In this document: positions 15,581 through 23,677 of the stretch, one piece after another
How positions within the stretch are numbered: the first letter of the stretch is position 1
Layout: every line of letters starts with the position of its first letter
Source of the DNA: an uncultured Ruminococcus sp.
Lineage (GTDB): Bacteria; Bacillota; Clostridia; Oscillospirales; Ruminococcaceae
NCBI GenBank assembly: GCA_900539835.1
Contig: UQDR01000018.1
Location: 1-50,935 of the forward strand
Reading direction: 5' to 3'
DNA length: 50,935 nucleotides
The notes under the pieces: model-generated
Database searches by the model: none
Seen by the model: the letters and a program-made list of their open reading frames with translations, nothing else
Told to the model about the DNA's origin: nothing
Position numbers and translations under genes: made by a program

Positions 15581-15609
15581 ATTATACAACATAAATTTTT
15601 AATTTGCAA
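15581..15609 (-). promoter_or_regulatory. Promoter of gap
   Basis: TTGCAA and a perfect TATAAT are 17 bases apart on the minus strand, about 34 bases upstream of the ATG. Confidence 0.8.
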
Positions 15610-15756
15610 GACCTTTTTATAATTATTGTTATATTTTCTGAAACAATCCTGCATTATAATAAAAATATTGTAAATTATTCTGCATAATTATAATACCCTG
15701 AATTTGCGATTTTAAACAAGGGATAATTAAAAATATTATATTAAAATGCTGAATAA

Positions 15757-16233
15757 CTAAAATATATTGATTATTTTTATTTCTTTTGCCTTTGCAAAAC
15801 GAATAGCCTGAGCGGTGGAGCTGTTTTGCCTTTGGGGATCAAAACAGCATAGACAATAATCTGAGAAGCTTATAAGGCGTCTGTTTTGTTTCCTTATACA
15901 GCCATCCCAGTAATATCTGGAGGTGTATTCAACGCTGTCCGCTGATGTCATGATCATATTGTATTTGTCCTTGTGATAACGTTTATATCCGCATTCGTGG
16001 GGTCCGTTTATGCTTAAATAAGGCAGAATTATGTGAAGCTTTATTTCAGGATATGTAACTCTTAGGTTTAAAACAACCATGCTGCACAGCATATTAAATC
16101 CTGTCACACCTCCTGCATAAAATTCGGTGACACCTTGTTTTATTAAATCTTCGACAGCTTCTGTAACTTTAATTTTTGATTCCAGCGAATAGGGCAGTTT
16201 ATGATGCCCGGCAAAACAGCAGCCTTTCTTCAT
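15757..16233 (-). CDS. SLOG-fold protein (YpsA / DUF1273-like)
   Basis: The 158-aa protein has a Rossmann-like SLOG domain: CCFAGHHKLPYSL at the start, FYAGGVTGFNMLCSMVV for the nucleotide-binding loop (residues about 38-54), and HIILPYLSINGPHECGY. SLOG proteins bind nucleotides or nucleotide-derived ligands; YpsA affects cell division in Bacillus and other members work in nucleotide-signalling conflict systems. The biochemical role here is unknown. It is divergent from an XRE regulator through a shared, highly symmetrical control region with a consensus promoter. Confidence 0.75.
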   Translation of the reverse strand: MKKGCCFAGHHKLPYSLESKIKVTEAVEDLIKQGVTEFYAGGVTGFNMLCSMVVLNLRVTYPEIKLHIILPYLSINGPHECGYKRYHKDKYNMIMTSADSVEYTSRYYWDGCIRKQNRRLISFSDYCLCCFDPQRQNSSTAQAIRFAKAKEIKIINIF

Positions 16234-16274
16234 ATTTCTATTCTCCCAGCTATTTTAATCTGATATTTTGTTTA

Positions 16275-16303
16275 ATTATATACTATTCAACAGTATATGT
16301 CAA
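16275..16303 (-). promoter_or_regulatory. Consensus promoter of the SLOG gene
   Basis: TTGACA and TATAAT, both perfect, are 17 bases apart on the minus strand. Such a strong promoter suggests that expression is set by repression. Confidence 0.8.
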
Positions 16304-16316
16304 TAGACATATACTG
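16291..16316. promoter_or_regulatory. Operator between the divergent SLOG and XRE promoters
   Basis: CAGTATATGT and ACATATACTG form a perfect 10-bp inverted repeat with a 6-base centre, lying exactly over both -35 boxes. TATACT/AGTATA (16279-16297) forms an overlapping second dyad. This is the layout of a Cro/CI-type autoregulatory switch. Confidence 0.7.
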
Positions 16317-16332
16317 TCTAAACGGATATAAT
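16304..16332 (+). promoter_or_regulatory. Promoter of the XRE gene beside the SLOG gene
   Basis: TAGACA and TATAAT are 17 bases apart. The -35 is immediately adjacent to the divergent -35 of the SLOG gene. Confidence 0.7.
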
Positions 16333-16359
16333 TGTACTGTTTATGATGTACAATTATAT
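16326..16359. promoter_or_regulatory. Second inverted repeat over the XRE -10 and leader
   Basis: ATATAATTGTAC (16326-16337) and GTACAATTATAT (16348-16359) are perfect 12-bp arms around 10 bases. It covers the -10 box and ends 10 bases before the Shine-Dalgarno, so it may be a second operator or an mRNA hairpin. Confidence 0.6.
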
Positions 16360-16374
16360 ATGGTGGTGATAGAT

Positions 16375-16713
16375 ATGGAATTTGAGAAGATATTTGCTCA
16401 AAGGCTTTCGGCATTGAGAACGGCTAAAAAAGTTTCAGCAAGAGATATGAGCTTATCTCTCGGTCAAAGTGAAGGATATATAAATAACATTGAGAATGAA
16501 AACAATTTTCCGTCAATGACATCTTTCTTTTATATCTGTGAGTATTTAGGTGTGACTGCAAAGGAGTTTTTTGATTATGATGTTGAAAATCCTGTTTTAT
16601 CCAATGAGCTGATACAGGAAATTCATAGATTAGATTATGTTGAAACCAATCATGTGTTGGAAATTATCAAGGATATTAATAAAAATAAGAAAAAGAGAAA
16701 TGCAGGTATCTGA
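16375..16713 (+). CDS. XRE-family regulator divergent from the SLOG gene
   Basis: The 112-aa protein has an N-terminal HTH_3 domain (residues about 5-62, with ARDMSLSLGQSEGYINNIEN as the helix-turn-helix) and a short helical C-terminus ending in Lys/Asn repeats. ATG 16375 is preceded by GGTGGTGA 5 bases upstream; the longer frame from 16297 crosses the promoter. Its position and the dyads in the shared promoter region suggest that it represses itself and the SLOG gene. The stop codon sits in the loop of the terminator hairpin. Confidence 0.85.
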   Translation: MEFEKIFAQRLSALRTAKKVSARDMSLSLGQSEGYINNIENENNFPSMTSFFYICEYLGVTAKEFFDYDVENPVLSNELIQEIHRLDYVETNHVLEIIKDINKNKKKRNAGI

Positions 16714-16733
16714 AATTGATACCTGCATTTTGT
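16702..16733 (+). terminator. Terminator overlapping the XRE stop codon
   Basis: GCAGGTATC and GATACCTGC form a perfect 9-bp stem; the 7-base loop holds the TGA stop, and ATTTTGTTTG follows. Confidence 0.8.
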
Positions 16734-16736
16734 TTG

Positions 16737-16922
16737 TTAGGGTATATTAAAAAGAACGTCGCCGGATACTGCGTTAACTGTAATATATCCTCTTGGATGT
16801 AAATCTGCGTCTATATATTTATTTTCTAAATCAATGGCAAAACACCAAACTGGATTGCAAACTACTGTGATGCTTCCATCAAGTGCATCATATGGTGAAA
16901 TATTTTCATTAGAATTTAATCA
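16737..16922 (-). pseudogene. 3' fragment of a paralogue of the adjacent lipoprotein
   Basis: About 60 codons are open to a TAA at 16739-16737 and no start is possible because of stops just upstream. The fragment (NPVWCFAIDLEN...YITVNAVSGDVLFNIP) aligns with the C-terminus of the upstream lipoprotein (TPKWYFISDNK...VTVDCVTGEIEVFFPG). It is the tail of a former tandem copy. It lies 95 bases after the intact gene and has no promoter of its own. Confidence 0.6.
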
Positions 16923-17017
16923 CTAAAATCAAGTAATTAACATTACCAAACAATTATACTTACCAGTTTCTGATTTCAAAAGAACATCTGTTTTTTATTT
17001 TAGTTCTAATTCTCCCA

Positions 17018-18133
17018 TCACCCCGGAAAGAAAACTTCAATTTCACCCGTAACACAGTCTACAGTTACATAATTGAAGGAATAATATACGTCCTTATCTT
17101 CTTTATTATCAGATATAAAGTACCATTTAGGGGTACATTTTGTTGTCTTGCTTCCGTCAAAACCATCCTCTGTTGTTGCATCTAAAATTGTCCCTCTCGG
17201 TTCATACCATAGCTTCACATCATCAAATTCCATGCTCACATTTGATGCAAGCTCTTCCTCAAGAATATCACATGCACCCTTGAAAGAAATCATATTTTTA
17301 ATTGGCTCAGACTTAACGGGAGTATAACCATTACAACCAATAAACAAATGAACATTCATTTTTGAGTCATACAAAAATCGAACGTTTAGGCTCATTGTCA
17401 TCAGTGCATTATCACCTTCAAATATGTTCCCATTAGAATAAATGGGAGATATACACTGAAGACCTACACCTTTATAGGTAGGCTGCATGCTAATTTCATA
17501 ATATTTTTCGTCATTATAATTCATTATAAATAAATCCATAGGATTATTTATAATATCTTCTCCAATAACACTGTAAATTTGTTTACACATTTTAAAAGAT
17601 TTATCTATTATCTCTTGATATTGTTCATTAAGTTTATCGATTTTCATTCTATATAAAGATTCAATTTTACTAATATTCATTAAATCTAAATCTATATTTT
17701 CTACAGCATAAATTGAGCAAAAGTAAGGCTCTGAAAACTGACTAATGCTGACTTTTTCTTTATCATTTTCAATGGAACACCTAAAATCTTGAATCATTTT
17801 TACTGAACCATTTTTTACATTAAAAACTTCAGCAAGTTGTGAAGCCTTTTCTTTTAACCAATTTGTATCCTTATCAGCATTAACATACTTTAATTCAAGA
17901 TCATAAACACCCTCAGGCTGGTTTATGATAACTGATGATTTATCTGGCAATTTGAATTTTGAATATTCTGTTTTAAAAGCTTCATCAAAGTCATCAAGAA
18001 TATGTTCAACTGGCACTTTATCGTTTAAATTCAAATCGGTATTATAATTATTTCCTTGTATGCTATCGGGTGTCTGAGCACAGGAAGATAATAGACAACT
18101 TACAATTAACAAAATAATTACTGCTCTTTTCAT
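17018..18133 (-). CDS. Lipoprotein with PepSY-like C-terminus
   Basis: The 371-aa protein has a lipoprotein signal peptide (lipobox LLSSC, Cys at 17), so it is outside the membrane. The middle is not recognised. The C-terminal 40 residues (TPKWYFISDNK, then VTVDCVTGEIEVFF) follow the PepSY/YcdB-like pattern of a Trp-Tyr strand followed by a D-x-x-T-G-E turn. It lies about 100 bases downstream of a small secreted protein gene whose terminator separates them. Function unknown. A decayed paralogous 3' end lies downstream, so the family was once duplicated here. Confidence 0.65.
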   Translation of the reverse strand: MKRAVIILLIVSCLLSSCAQTPDSIQGNNYNTDLNLNDKVPVEHILDDFDEAFKTEYSKFKLPDKSSVIINQPEGVYDLELKYVNADKDTNWLKEKASQLAEVFNVKNGSVKMIQDFRCSIENDKEKVSISQFSEPYFCSIYAVENIDLDLMNISKIESLYRMKIDKLNEQYQEIIDKSFKMCKQIYSVIGEDIINNPMDLFIMNYNDEKYYEISMQPTYKGVGLQCISPIYSNGNIFEGDNALMTMSLNVRFLYDSKMNVHLFIGCNGYTPVKSEPIKNMISFKGACDILEEELASNVSMEFDDVKLWYEPRGTILDATTEDGFDGSKTTKCTPKWYFISDNKEDKDVYYSFNYVTVDCVTGEIEVFFPG

Positions 18134-18152
18134 AAAAATTCACCTTTCAATA

Positions 18153-18200
18153 GTAAAAAAGCTCCTCAATTATCTTTTGGGTTTTATAATTGAGGAGCTT
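18153..18200 (-). terminator. Terminator of the 136-aa secreted protein gene
   Basis: A perfect 15-bp stem, AAGCTCCTCAATTAT with its complement around a 12-base loop, is followed on the minus strand by TTTTTTACTA. It separates this gene from the lipoprotein downstream. Confidence 0.85.
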
Positions 18201-18237
18201 ATGATTAATTATCGCTTGACATTTTTAAGCTCAAGCC

Positions 18238-18648
18238 TTAACTTCCTGAAACCCAACCGCTTGCAGAACTTCCTATTCCGGCAGATGAAGGAGACAGTTT
18301 TACAGTTATAGTTATTGGCTTTCCATATTCAATTTGATAATTGCTGTAATCCTTAGGATAAGCTCCCGCTTTTGCGATTTTAGAAGAACTTCCTACAAAG
18401 TTTCCGTTTACATATGTTGTATATGTTATTCCAGCACCACTGGATACCTTGTCCAAGTTAACAGTCGTTGTAATCCAACCATCCTTATGTGATGTACCAG
18501 CCTGACACTTCTTGGTATTTACATTTGCATAATTTGTTATGTAGAGTGAATAGGTATTGTCTAAAGCACTCACTCCCATAGATGAAATAGAAGCCATCAT
18601 CATTACTGCCGCACTCATTGCAGCGATTCTTTTAATCATTTTTGTCAT
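18238..18648 (-). CDS. Small secreted protein of unknown function
   Basis: The 136-aa precursor has a signal peptide (about 29 residues, cleavage after GVSA) and a mature part of about 107 residues rich in Ser, Thr, Gly and Tyr, with alternating hydrophobic residues that suggest a beta-sandwich (YSLYITNYANVNTKK, GKPITITVKLS). It has one Cys and ends SASGWVSGS. Start: AGGAG 8 bases before ATG. I considered lactococcin-972-type bacteriocins, but the characteristic motifs are missing. Its own strong terminator suggests high expression. Confidence 0.6.
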   Translation of the reverse strand: MTKMIKRIAAMSAAVMMMASISSMGVSALDNTYSLYITNYANVNTKKCQAGTSHKDGWITTTVNLDKVSSGAGITYTTYVNGNFVGSSSKIAKAGAYPKDYSNYQIEYGKPITITVKLSPSSAGIGSSASGWVSGS

Positions 18649-18829
18649 AATAAAAACTCCTCTACTTATTTTTTTAATCTGTTTTGCTTTACCTTATCAA
18701 AATTTAATTCTGCATTGGAATCGCCTCTCTCATTTTACATTTTTTGTTCCTTTATTATATTAAATCAACATTTTACTAATTTTGTGCAATAGTTTATAAT
18801 AATTATTTATTTTTGTATACTATTACAGT

Positions 18830-19090
18830 TTATTCTAATTTAATTTGTGCATTTTGTCTTTCACGTTCTATTCTCTTCTCCTGCCTAATCTGATCTTTGA
18901 TCATAATTCTAATATTATCCGTTTTTAGCTTGTTATCATAGATAGTATACTTACCGCAGGGACACCCAAGAACCCTGCAGCCTTTTTCTTCCCCCTCTGC
19001 CATTGCTTCATTAAGTTCATCTGCCCTGCCTATCAATTCCTTTCCGTGCACCTCAGGTCGATATACGTCGTATCTTTTGCGCTTTACCAT
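18830..19090 (-). CDS. Hypothetical 86-aa charged protein
   Basis: The small protein starts MVKRKRYDVYRPEVHGK, has CRVLGCPCGKYTIYD in the middle (three Cys in a compact cluster) and ends in a highly charged helix (RQEKRIERERQ). ATG 19090 is 9 bases from AAAGGA; an ATG three codons earlier sits too close to it. No family recognised and the neighbours give no clue. Confidence 0.5.
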   Translation of the reverse strand: MVKRKRYDVYRPEVHGKELIGRADELNEAMAEGEEKGCRVLGCPCGKYTIYDNKLKTDNIRIMIKDQIRQEKRIERERQNAQIKLE

Positions 19091-19224
19091 TAAAATCATT
19101 CCTTTTCTGTTGAATTATGTATTTTAAACACACTCATTATCATAACATTCAAATGCATATAAATCATAATACTTAATGGAATAATTTTAATTATTAACAA
19201 GAAAAAGCCACAAAAATAAATAAT

Positions 19225-19254
19225 AAAAAAGAGCTGTCTAAAACAGCTCTTTTA
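19225..19254 (-). terminator. Terminator of the ABC exporter operon
   Basis: AAAAGAGCTGT and ACAGCTCTTTT form the stem with a 5-base loop, and TTTTTT follows on the minus strand. Confidence 0.75.
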
Positions 19255-19272
19255 TGTTTTGTTTATAATAAA

Positions 19273-21036
19273 TCAGTTTACTGAAAACTGAGAATTATAC
19301 AGATTGGTATAAAATCCGTTCTTTTTCATTAATTCATCATGTGTTCCCTGCTCAATAATTTTTCCGGCATTCATAACCAATATACAATCTGCATTTCTTA
19401 TAGTAGAAAGGCGATGCGCAATTATAAAGCTTGTTCGTCCCTCCATCATTTTATTAAAGGTACGCTGAATTAAAATCTCTGTTCTGGTATCTATTGACGA
19501 GGTCGCTTCGTCAAGTATTAGCATAGGTGGCAGTGACAGCATAACCCTTGCTATGCACAATAACTGTTTCTGACCCTGAGACAGCGTACCGCCTTCTTCA
19601 GAAATAATTGTATCATATCCTTGCGGCAAGCGTTTTATAAATCCATGGCAATGAGCAGCTTTTGCTGCTGCAACAATTTCATCCGGTGACGCATCAGGCT
19701 TCCCATATGCAATGTTTTCAGCTATTGTGCCCGTTTTAAGCCAAGTTTCCTGAAGCACCATTCCATACATTGACCGCATTGAATCTCTTGTGCAATCCTT
19801 TATAGGTACGCCGCTGATAACAATATCTCCATTGTCAACATCATAAAAACGCATGAGAAGATTAATAAAAGTGGTTTTTCCGCACCCTGTCGGACCAACA
19901 ATCGCAATTTTTTGTCCCGGCTTAACGTTTAGATTAAAATCCTCAATAAGCGAAGATTCAGGATCATATGAAAAATAAACACCATTTGCTTTCAATGTTC
20001 CGTCAACGTGTGTTAGCGTTACTGCCTCAGGCTTATCATCAGGTTCTGCCGGCTGGTCAATAATATCAAATACCCGTCTTGCGGAAGCAAAAGCACTTTG
20101 AAGCTCAGTAATTACTCCTGAAATTTCATTAAAAGGTTTTGTATATTGGTTTGCATAAGTCAAAAAGCAGTTAAGCTGACCGACAGTAAATCCGATAAAC
20201 CCGCCGTTAATTACGGCAAGCGCACCGACAATAGCTACCGCTGAATAAACAAGCCCGTTTATAAATCTGGTACAAGGATTTGTAAGAGATGAAAAGAAAA
20301 CTGCCTTGACCCCAACCTCCTGAAGATGAAGATTACTTTGCTCAAATCTTTTTTCAGCTTCATTTTCATAAGCAAAAGCCTTAACTACCTTTTGGTTACC
20401 TACCATTTCTTCTACAAGAGAGGTCATGTCGCCTCTCGCTTCCGACTGCATTTTAAACAGCTTAAAAGTATTTTTAGCAATAAACCTCGCAACAAACAGA
20501 GAAAGCGGAGTTATAATCACTACGATCAATGCAATCTTTACATTAATTGATATCATAAAACCAAGAGTTCCGAATATGGTCACAAGTCCGGTAAAAAGCT
20601 GTGTAAAGCCCATGAGCAAGCCGTCGGAAATCTGTTCAATATCAGTTATAATACGACTAATTATATCTCCGTGAGGATGTGCGTCTATATATTTTAAGGG
20701 GAGCTTCTGAAGCTTTGAAAAAGCGTCGCTTCGGATATCTCTTACTGCAAGATAAGAAATTTTATTGGTACACAAGGTCATCAGCCACTGAGAAATTCCC
20801 GTAATTGCAACTATAATACCTAGTTTTACAAGTATAGGAGCAATTCCGTCAAAGTCAACCTGTTTTTCAGCAATGATCTTATCTATTCCCTGTCCCATAA
20901 GTATAGGAGCATAAAGGGTAAGGACAACAGATACTACCGCTAATATAAGGGATATTGCAATCATCCATGAATAAGGTTTTATATATTTCAGCAGCGGCTT
21001 TACAGCTGAAGGCTGCTTTTGTTTAATATCAGACAT
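19273..21036 (-). CDS. ABC exporter, subunit with the consensus NBD
   Basis: The 587-aa half transporter has six transmembrane helices (residues about 25-320) and an ATPase domain with Walker A GPTGCGKTTF, signature LSQGQKQLL, Walker B MLILDEATSSID with the catalytic Glu, and the switch His in FIIAHRLSTI. The signature deviates from LSGGQ. ATG 21036 overlaps the end of the partner gene by 8 bases (ATGTCTGA) and has GGAGGGCGAGGG upstream; a longer frame from 21156 lies inside the partner gene. The pair forms a heterodimeric multidrug or lipid-type exporter like BmrCD or TM287/288. Confidence 0.9.
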   Translation of the reverse strand: MSDIKQKQPSAVKPLLKYIKPYSWMIAISLILAVVSVVLTLYAPILMGQGIDKIIAEKQVDFDGIAPILVKLGIIVAITGISQWLMTLCTNKISYLAVRDIRSDAFSKLQKLPLKYIDAHPHGDIISRIITDIEQISDGLLMGFTQLFTGLVTIFGTLGFMISINVKIALIVVIITPLSLFVARFIAKNTFKLFKMQSEARGDMTSLVEEMVGNQKVVKAFAYENEAEKRFEQSNLHLQEVGVKAVFFSSLTNPCTRFINGLVYSAVAIVGALAVINGGFIGFTVGQLNCFLTYANQYTKPFNEISGVITELQSAFASARRVFDIIDQPAEPDDKPEAVTLTHVDGTLKANGVYFSYDPESSLIEDFNLNVKPGQKIAIVGPTGCGKTTFINLLMRFYDVDNGDIVISGVPIKDCTRDSMRSMYGMVLQETWLKTGTIAENIAYGKPDASPDEIVAAAKAAHCHGFIKRLPQGYDTIISEEGGTLSQGQKQLLCIARVMLSLPPMLILDEATSSIDTRTEILIQRTFNKMMEGRTSFIIAHRLSTIRNADCILVMNAGKIIEQGTHDELMKKNGFYTNLYNSQFSVN

Positions 21037-22786
21037 TTCCCTCGCCCTCCTTCGCTGCACTTGCACCGTCATTATACATCTGAGAATGGCATATCTCCTG
21101 ATAAACCTCACAGGATTCCAAAAGCTGTTCATGAGTACCGATTCCTGCAATTTCACCGTCGTCCATAATAATTATCTTATCGGCGTGACGAATAGAAGAT
21201 ACTCTCTGCGACGCAATAAAGACTGTCATTCCTGCTGTTTTTTCTCTGATTGCGTTTCTGAGCCGAGCTTCAGTTGCCAAATCAAGAGCCGAGGACGAGT
21301 CATCTAAAATCAAAATTTCCGGACTGCCTACCAAAGCCCTTGCAATAGTAAGCCTCTGCCGCTGTCCGCCCGAAAGGTTTTTTCCGCCCTGTAAAATCAT
21401 ATGATCAAGTGCTTCCGGCTTATCCATTACAAAATCCAAGGCCTGTGCAATTTTTAAAGCCTCGGTTATATTTTCATTTGATGCGTTCGCATCCCTCCAC
21501 TGCATATTTTCCCTAACAGTCCCTTTAAAAAGCACAGCCTTTTGCGGTACGATTCCGATTTTTCTTCTTAACTGAACAAGAGGATAATCTGATATATTTC
21601 TGCCGTTAATGAGGATTTCACCTTTCTGAGCCTGATAAAATCTTGGAATAAGATTAATAAGAGTTGACTTACCTGAACCTGTACCACCGATAATTCCCAC
21701 TGTTTCTCCTTTTTTTACGGTAAAATCAATATTTGAAAGAGCCGGCTCATCCGAACCGAAATATGAAAATGTAACATTGTTAAATTCCACAGAATTTTCA
21801 TAATCCGAATCATCCATAGCCTCTGTATTTTTGTCAGTAATTGAAGGCATTACATCAAAAACTTCATTGATTCTGATTGCCGATGCCTGTGCCTTTGTTA
21901 TTGACGTAACAAGCAGGGCAACCGCTAAAAGTGCAAGCAGTATCTGATTCATATAGCTTAAAAGTGCGATAACTTCGCCTTGAGTAATGCTTCCTGAATA
22001 CACACTTATACCGCCTGCCCATATAATAGCAATGATTGCAGCATAAACAACTATATATGTTGCCGGATTCATAAGGGCAGATATTCGTCCTGCTGAAACT
22101 TGCAACTTTTTCAGTTCCTCTGCATTTTCACGAAAATCCTCTTCTTCGTTTTTCTGGCGAGAAAATGCACGAATCACTCTTGTGCCGATAAGATTCTCAC
22201 TTGTCATCAGAGTGATTTTGTCCTGTCTTTTCTGTATTCTTTTAAACATCGGCACTGTTTTTATCATAATAAAATAAATTATTAATGCAAGTATAGGTGC
22301 AGAAATTAAAAAAATAAGAGTAAGCTTCACCGAAATTGTGAACGCCATTATAATTGAACCGATTACTATAAAGGGAGAACGCAAAAACAAACGAAGTATC
22401 ATATTTACTCCCGTTTGAGCCTGATTTATATCGCTTGTAATTCTTGTTACAAGAGAAGAGCTTCCCAGCTTGTCAATTTCAGTATGCGAAAAAGTATTTA
22501 TATGATGATATAAGTCACGTCTTAGCGCTGTTCCAAAGCCGAATGAAGCCTTTGCGGCAAAGTATTGTGCAGTCAAAGAACAAGCAAGCCCAAGTAAGCC
22601 CAGCAAAACCATAATTGCTCCCATTGAATAAATATAGCTTTTGTCATTATTATAAATGCCCACGTCAATTATTTTTGCAACTACAACAGGTACTGCAAGC
22701 TCAAAGCAAGCTTCTATCATCTTAAAAAGCGGACCGATTATACTTTCAATTTTATAATTTTTCAAATATTTAAACAGCTTGAACAC
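21029..22786 (-). CDS. ABC exporter, subunit with the degenerate NBD
   Basis: The 585-aa half transporter has an N-terminal membrane domain and an ATPase domain with Walker A GGTGSGKSTL and the intact signature LSGGQRQRL. Its Walker B reads ILILDDSSSALD, with Asp for the catalytic Glu, and the switch motif is FIASQRVSSI, with Gln for His. Together with the LSQGQ signature of the partner this gives one degenerate and one consensus ATP site, as in heterodimeric exporters. The GTG at 22786 is placed about 9 bases after AAAGGGG; a TTG at 22807 lies before that site. First gene of the operon. Confidence 0.9.
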   Translation of the reverse strand: MFKLFKYLKNYKIESIIGPLFKMIEACFELAVPVVVAKIIDVGIYNNDKSYIYSMGAIMVLLGLLGLACSLTAQYFAAKASFGFGTALRRDLYHHINTFSHTEIDKLGSSSLVTRITSDINQAQTGVNMILRLFLRSPFIVIGSIIMAFTISVKLTLIFLISAPILALIIYFIMIKTVPMFKRIQKRQDKITLMTSENLIGTRVIRAFSRQKNEEEDFRENAEELKKLQVSAGRISALMNPATYIVVYAAIIAIIWAGGISVYSGSITQGEVIALLSYMNQILLALLAVALLVTSITKAQASAIRINEVFDVMPSITDKNTEAMDDSDYENSVEFNNVTFSYFGSDEPALSNIDFTVKKGETVGIIGGTGSGKSTLINLIPRFYQAQKGEILINGRNISDYPLVQLRRKIGIVPQKAVLFKGTVRENMQWRDANASNENITEALKIAQALDFVMDKPEALDHMILQGGKNLSGGQRQRLTIARALVGSPEILILDDSSSALDLATEARLRNAIREKTAGMTVFIASQRVSSIRHADKIIIMDDGEIAGIGTHEQLLESCEVYQEICHSQMYNDGASAAKEGEGNV

Positions 22787-22821
22787 AAAAAATAACCCCT
22801 TTTGCAAATGTCATTTAAATT

Positions 22822-22851
22822 ATTATAACACAAAACCCAGCATATTAGCAA
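22822..22851 (-). promoter_or_regulatory. Promoter of the ABC exporter operon
   Basis: TTGCTA and TATAAT are 18 bases apart on the minus strand, about 35 bases before the GTG start. It diverges from the PAP2 promoter, whose -35 begins 9 bases away. Confidence 0.65.
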
Positions 22852-22859
22852 CATTTGCA

Positions 22860-22888
22860 TTGATTTTTTATATAAATTGTGGTATACT
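22860..22888 (+). promoter_or_regulatory. Promoter of the PAP2 gene
   Basis: TTGATT and TATACT are 17 bases apart, 50 bases before the ATG. Confidence 0.65.
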
Positions 22889-22937
22889 ACAATAATTCAA
22901 TAATAAATAAATTATTCAGCTTATATCGGGAGGTTTT

Positions 22938-23495
22938 ATGGAAGCAATACACAACATTGATTTCGGAATACTGGATTTTCTTCAAACGCTTCACAATGAC
23001 GTTCTGAATTTTATAATGAGTGTTTTCACCCACGCCGGTGATAACGGATATGTGTGGATAGGCATCTGTATATTGCTTCTCTGCATTCCCAAGACACGAA
23101 AAATCGGAATATATCTTGCTATAACGCTTATAGTCGAAGTCGTATTGAATGACGGTATAATCAAGGGTATAATCGCAAGGGAACGTCCCTTTTTACAGCG
23201 AACGGGAATTGAAACCATAATAAAACAGCCCTCCGGCTATTCATTTCCGTCTGGGCATTCAGCATCATCCTTCGCAGCAGCCACAGCTATATTCCTGCAT
23301 AATAAGCGCCTTGGAATCGGTGCATATGTGTTAGCCGCTTTCATAGCTTTTTCAAGACTTTACTTTTATGTTCATTTCCCGACAGACGTTATATGCGGAA
23401 GCCTGTTCGGAATATTAATAGGATTGACAGTAAATAAACTACTTAGATTCATCGAAAATAAAATGCCAAAAAATCCTAACAGCAAAGTTAACTAA
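22938..23495 (+). CDS. PAP2-family membrane phosphatase
   Basis: The 185-aa membrane protein has all three parts of the PAP2 signature: KGIIARERP (about residues 75-83), PSGYSFPSGHSAS (about 98-110) and SRLYFYVHFPTDV (about 140-152), between about five hydrophobic helices. Such enzymes dephosphorylate undecaprenyl pyrophosphate or phosphatidic or glycerol phosphates on the outer face of the membrane. Undecaprenyl pyrophosphate recycling is possible but unproven. Good ribosome-binding site (GGGAGG). It is monocistronic with its own terminator. Confidence 0.9.
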   Translation: MEAIHNIDFGILDFLQTLHNDVLNFIMSVFTHAGDNGYVWIGICILLLCIPKTRKIGIYLAITLIVEVVLNDGIIKGIIARERPFLQRTGIETIIKQPSGYSFPSGHSASSFAAATAIFLHNKRLGIGAYVLAAFIAFSRLYFYVHFPTDVICGSLFGILIGLTVNKLLRFIENKMPKNPNSKVN

Positions 23496-23514
23496 TAAAT
23501 ATCATAAACAACTT

Positions 23515-23549
23515 AAAGCACTGCAAAAAAATTGCAGTGCTTTTTTCTT
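23515..23549 (+). terminator. Terminator of the PAP2 gene
   Basis: A 12-bp stem AAAGCACTGCAA with its complement, a 5-base loop and TTTTTTCTTT. Confidence 0.85.
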
Positions 23550-23677
23550 TGATACAGCTATGTTGTTTCCTAAGATGAATGAAACATGTATAAATTGTCA
23601 ATAAAATAAGTGAGAATAATTGCCGAGCCATAAAAATATATTAGAAAACAGGAACATACATATAGGAGGACATAAAA

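Noticed and set aside
18238..18648. Lactococcin-972-like bacteriocin
   Set aside because: Size and secretion fit, but the typical Trp/His-rich motifs and the immunity ABC genes are absent.
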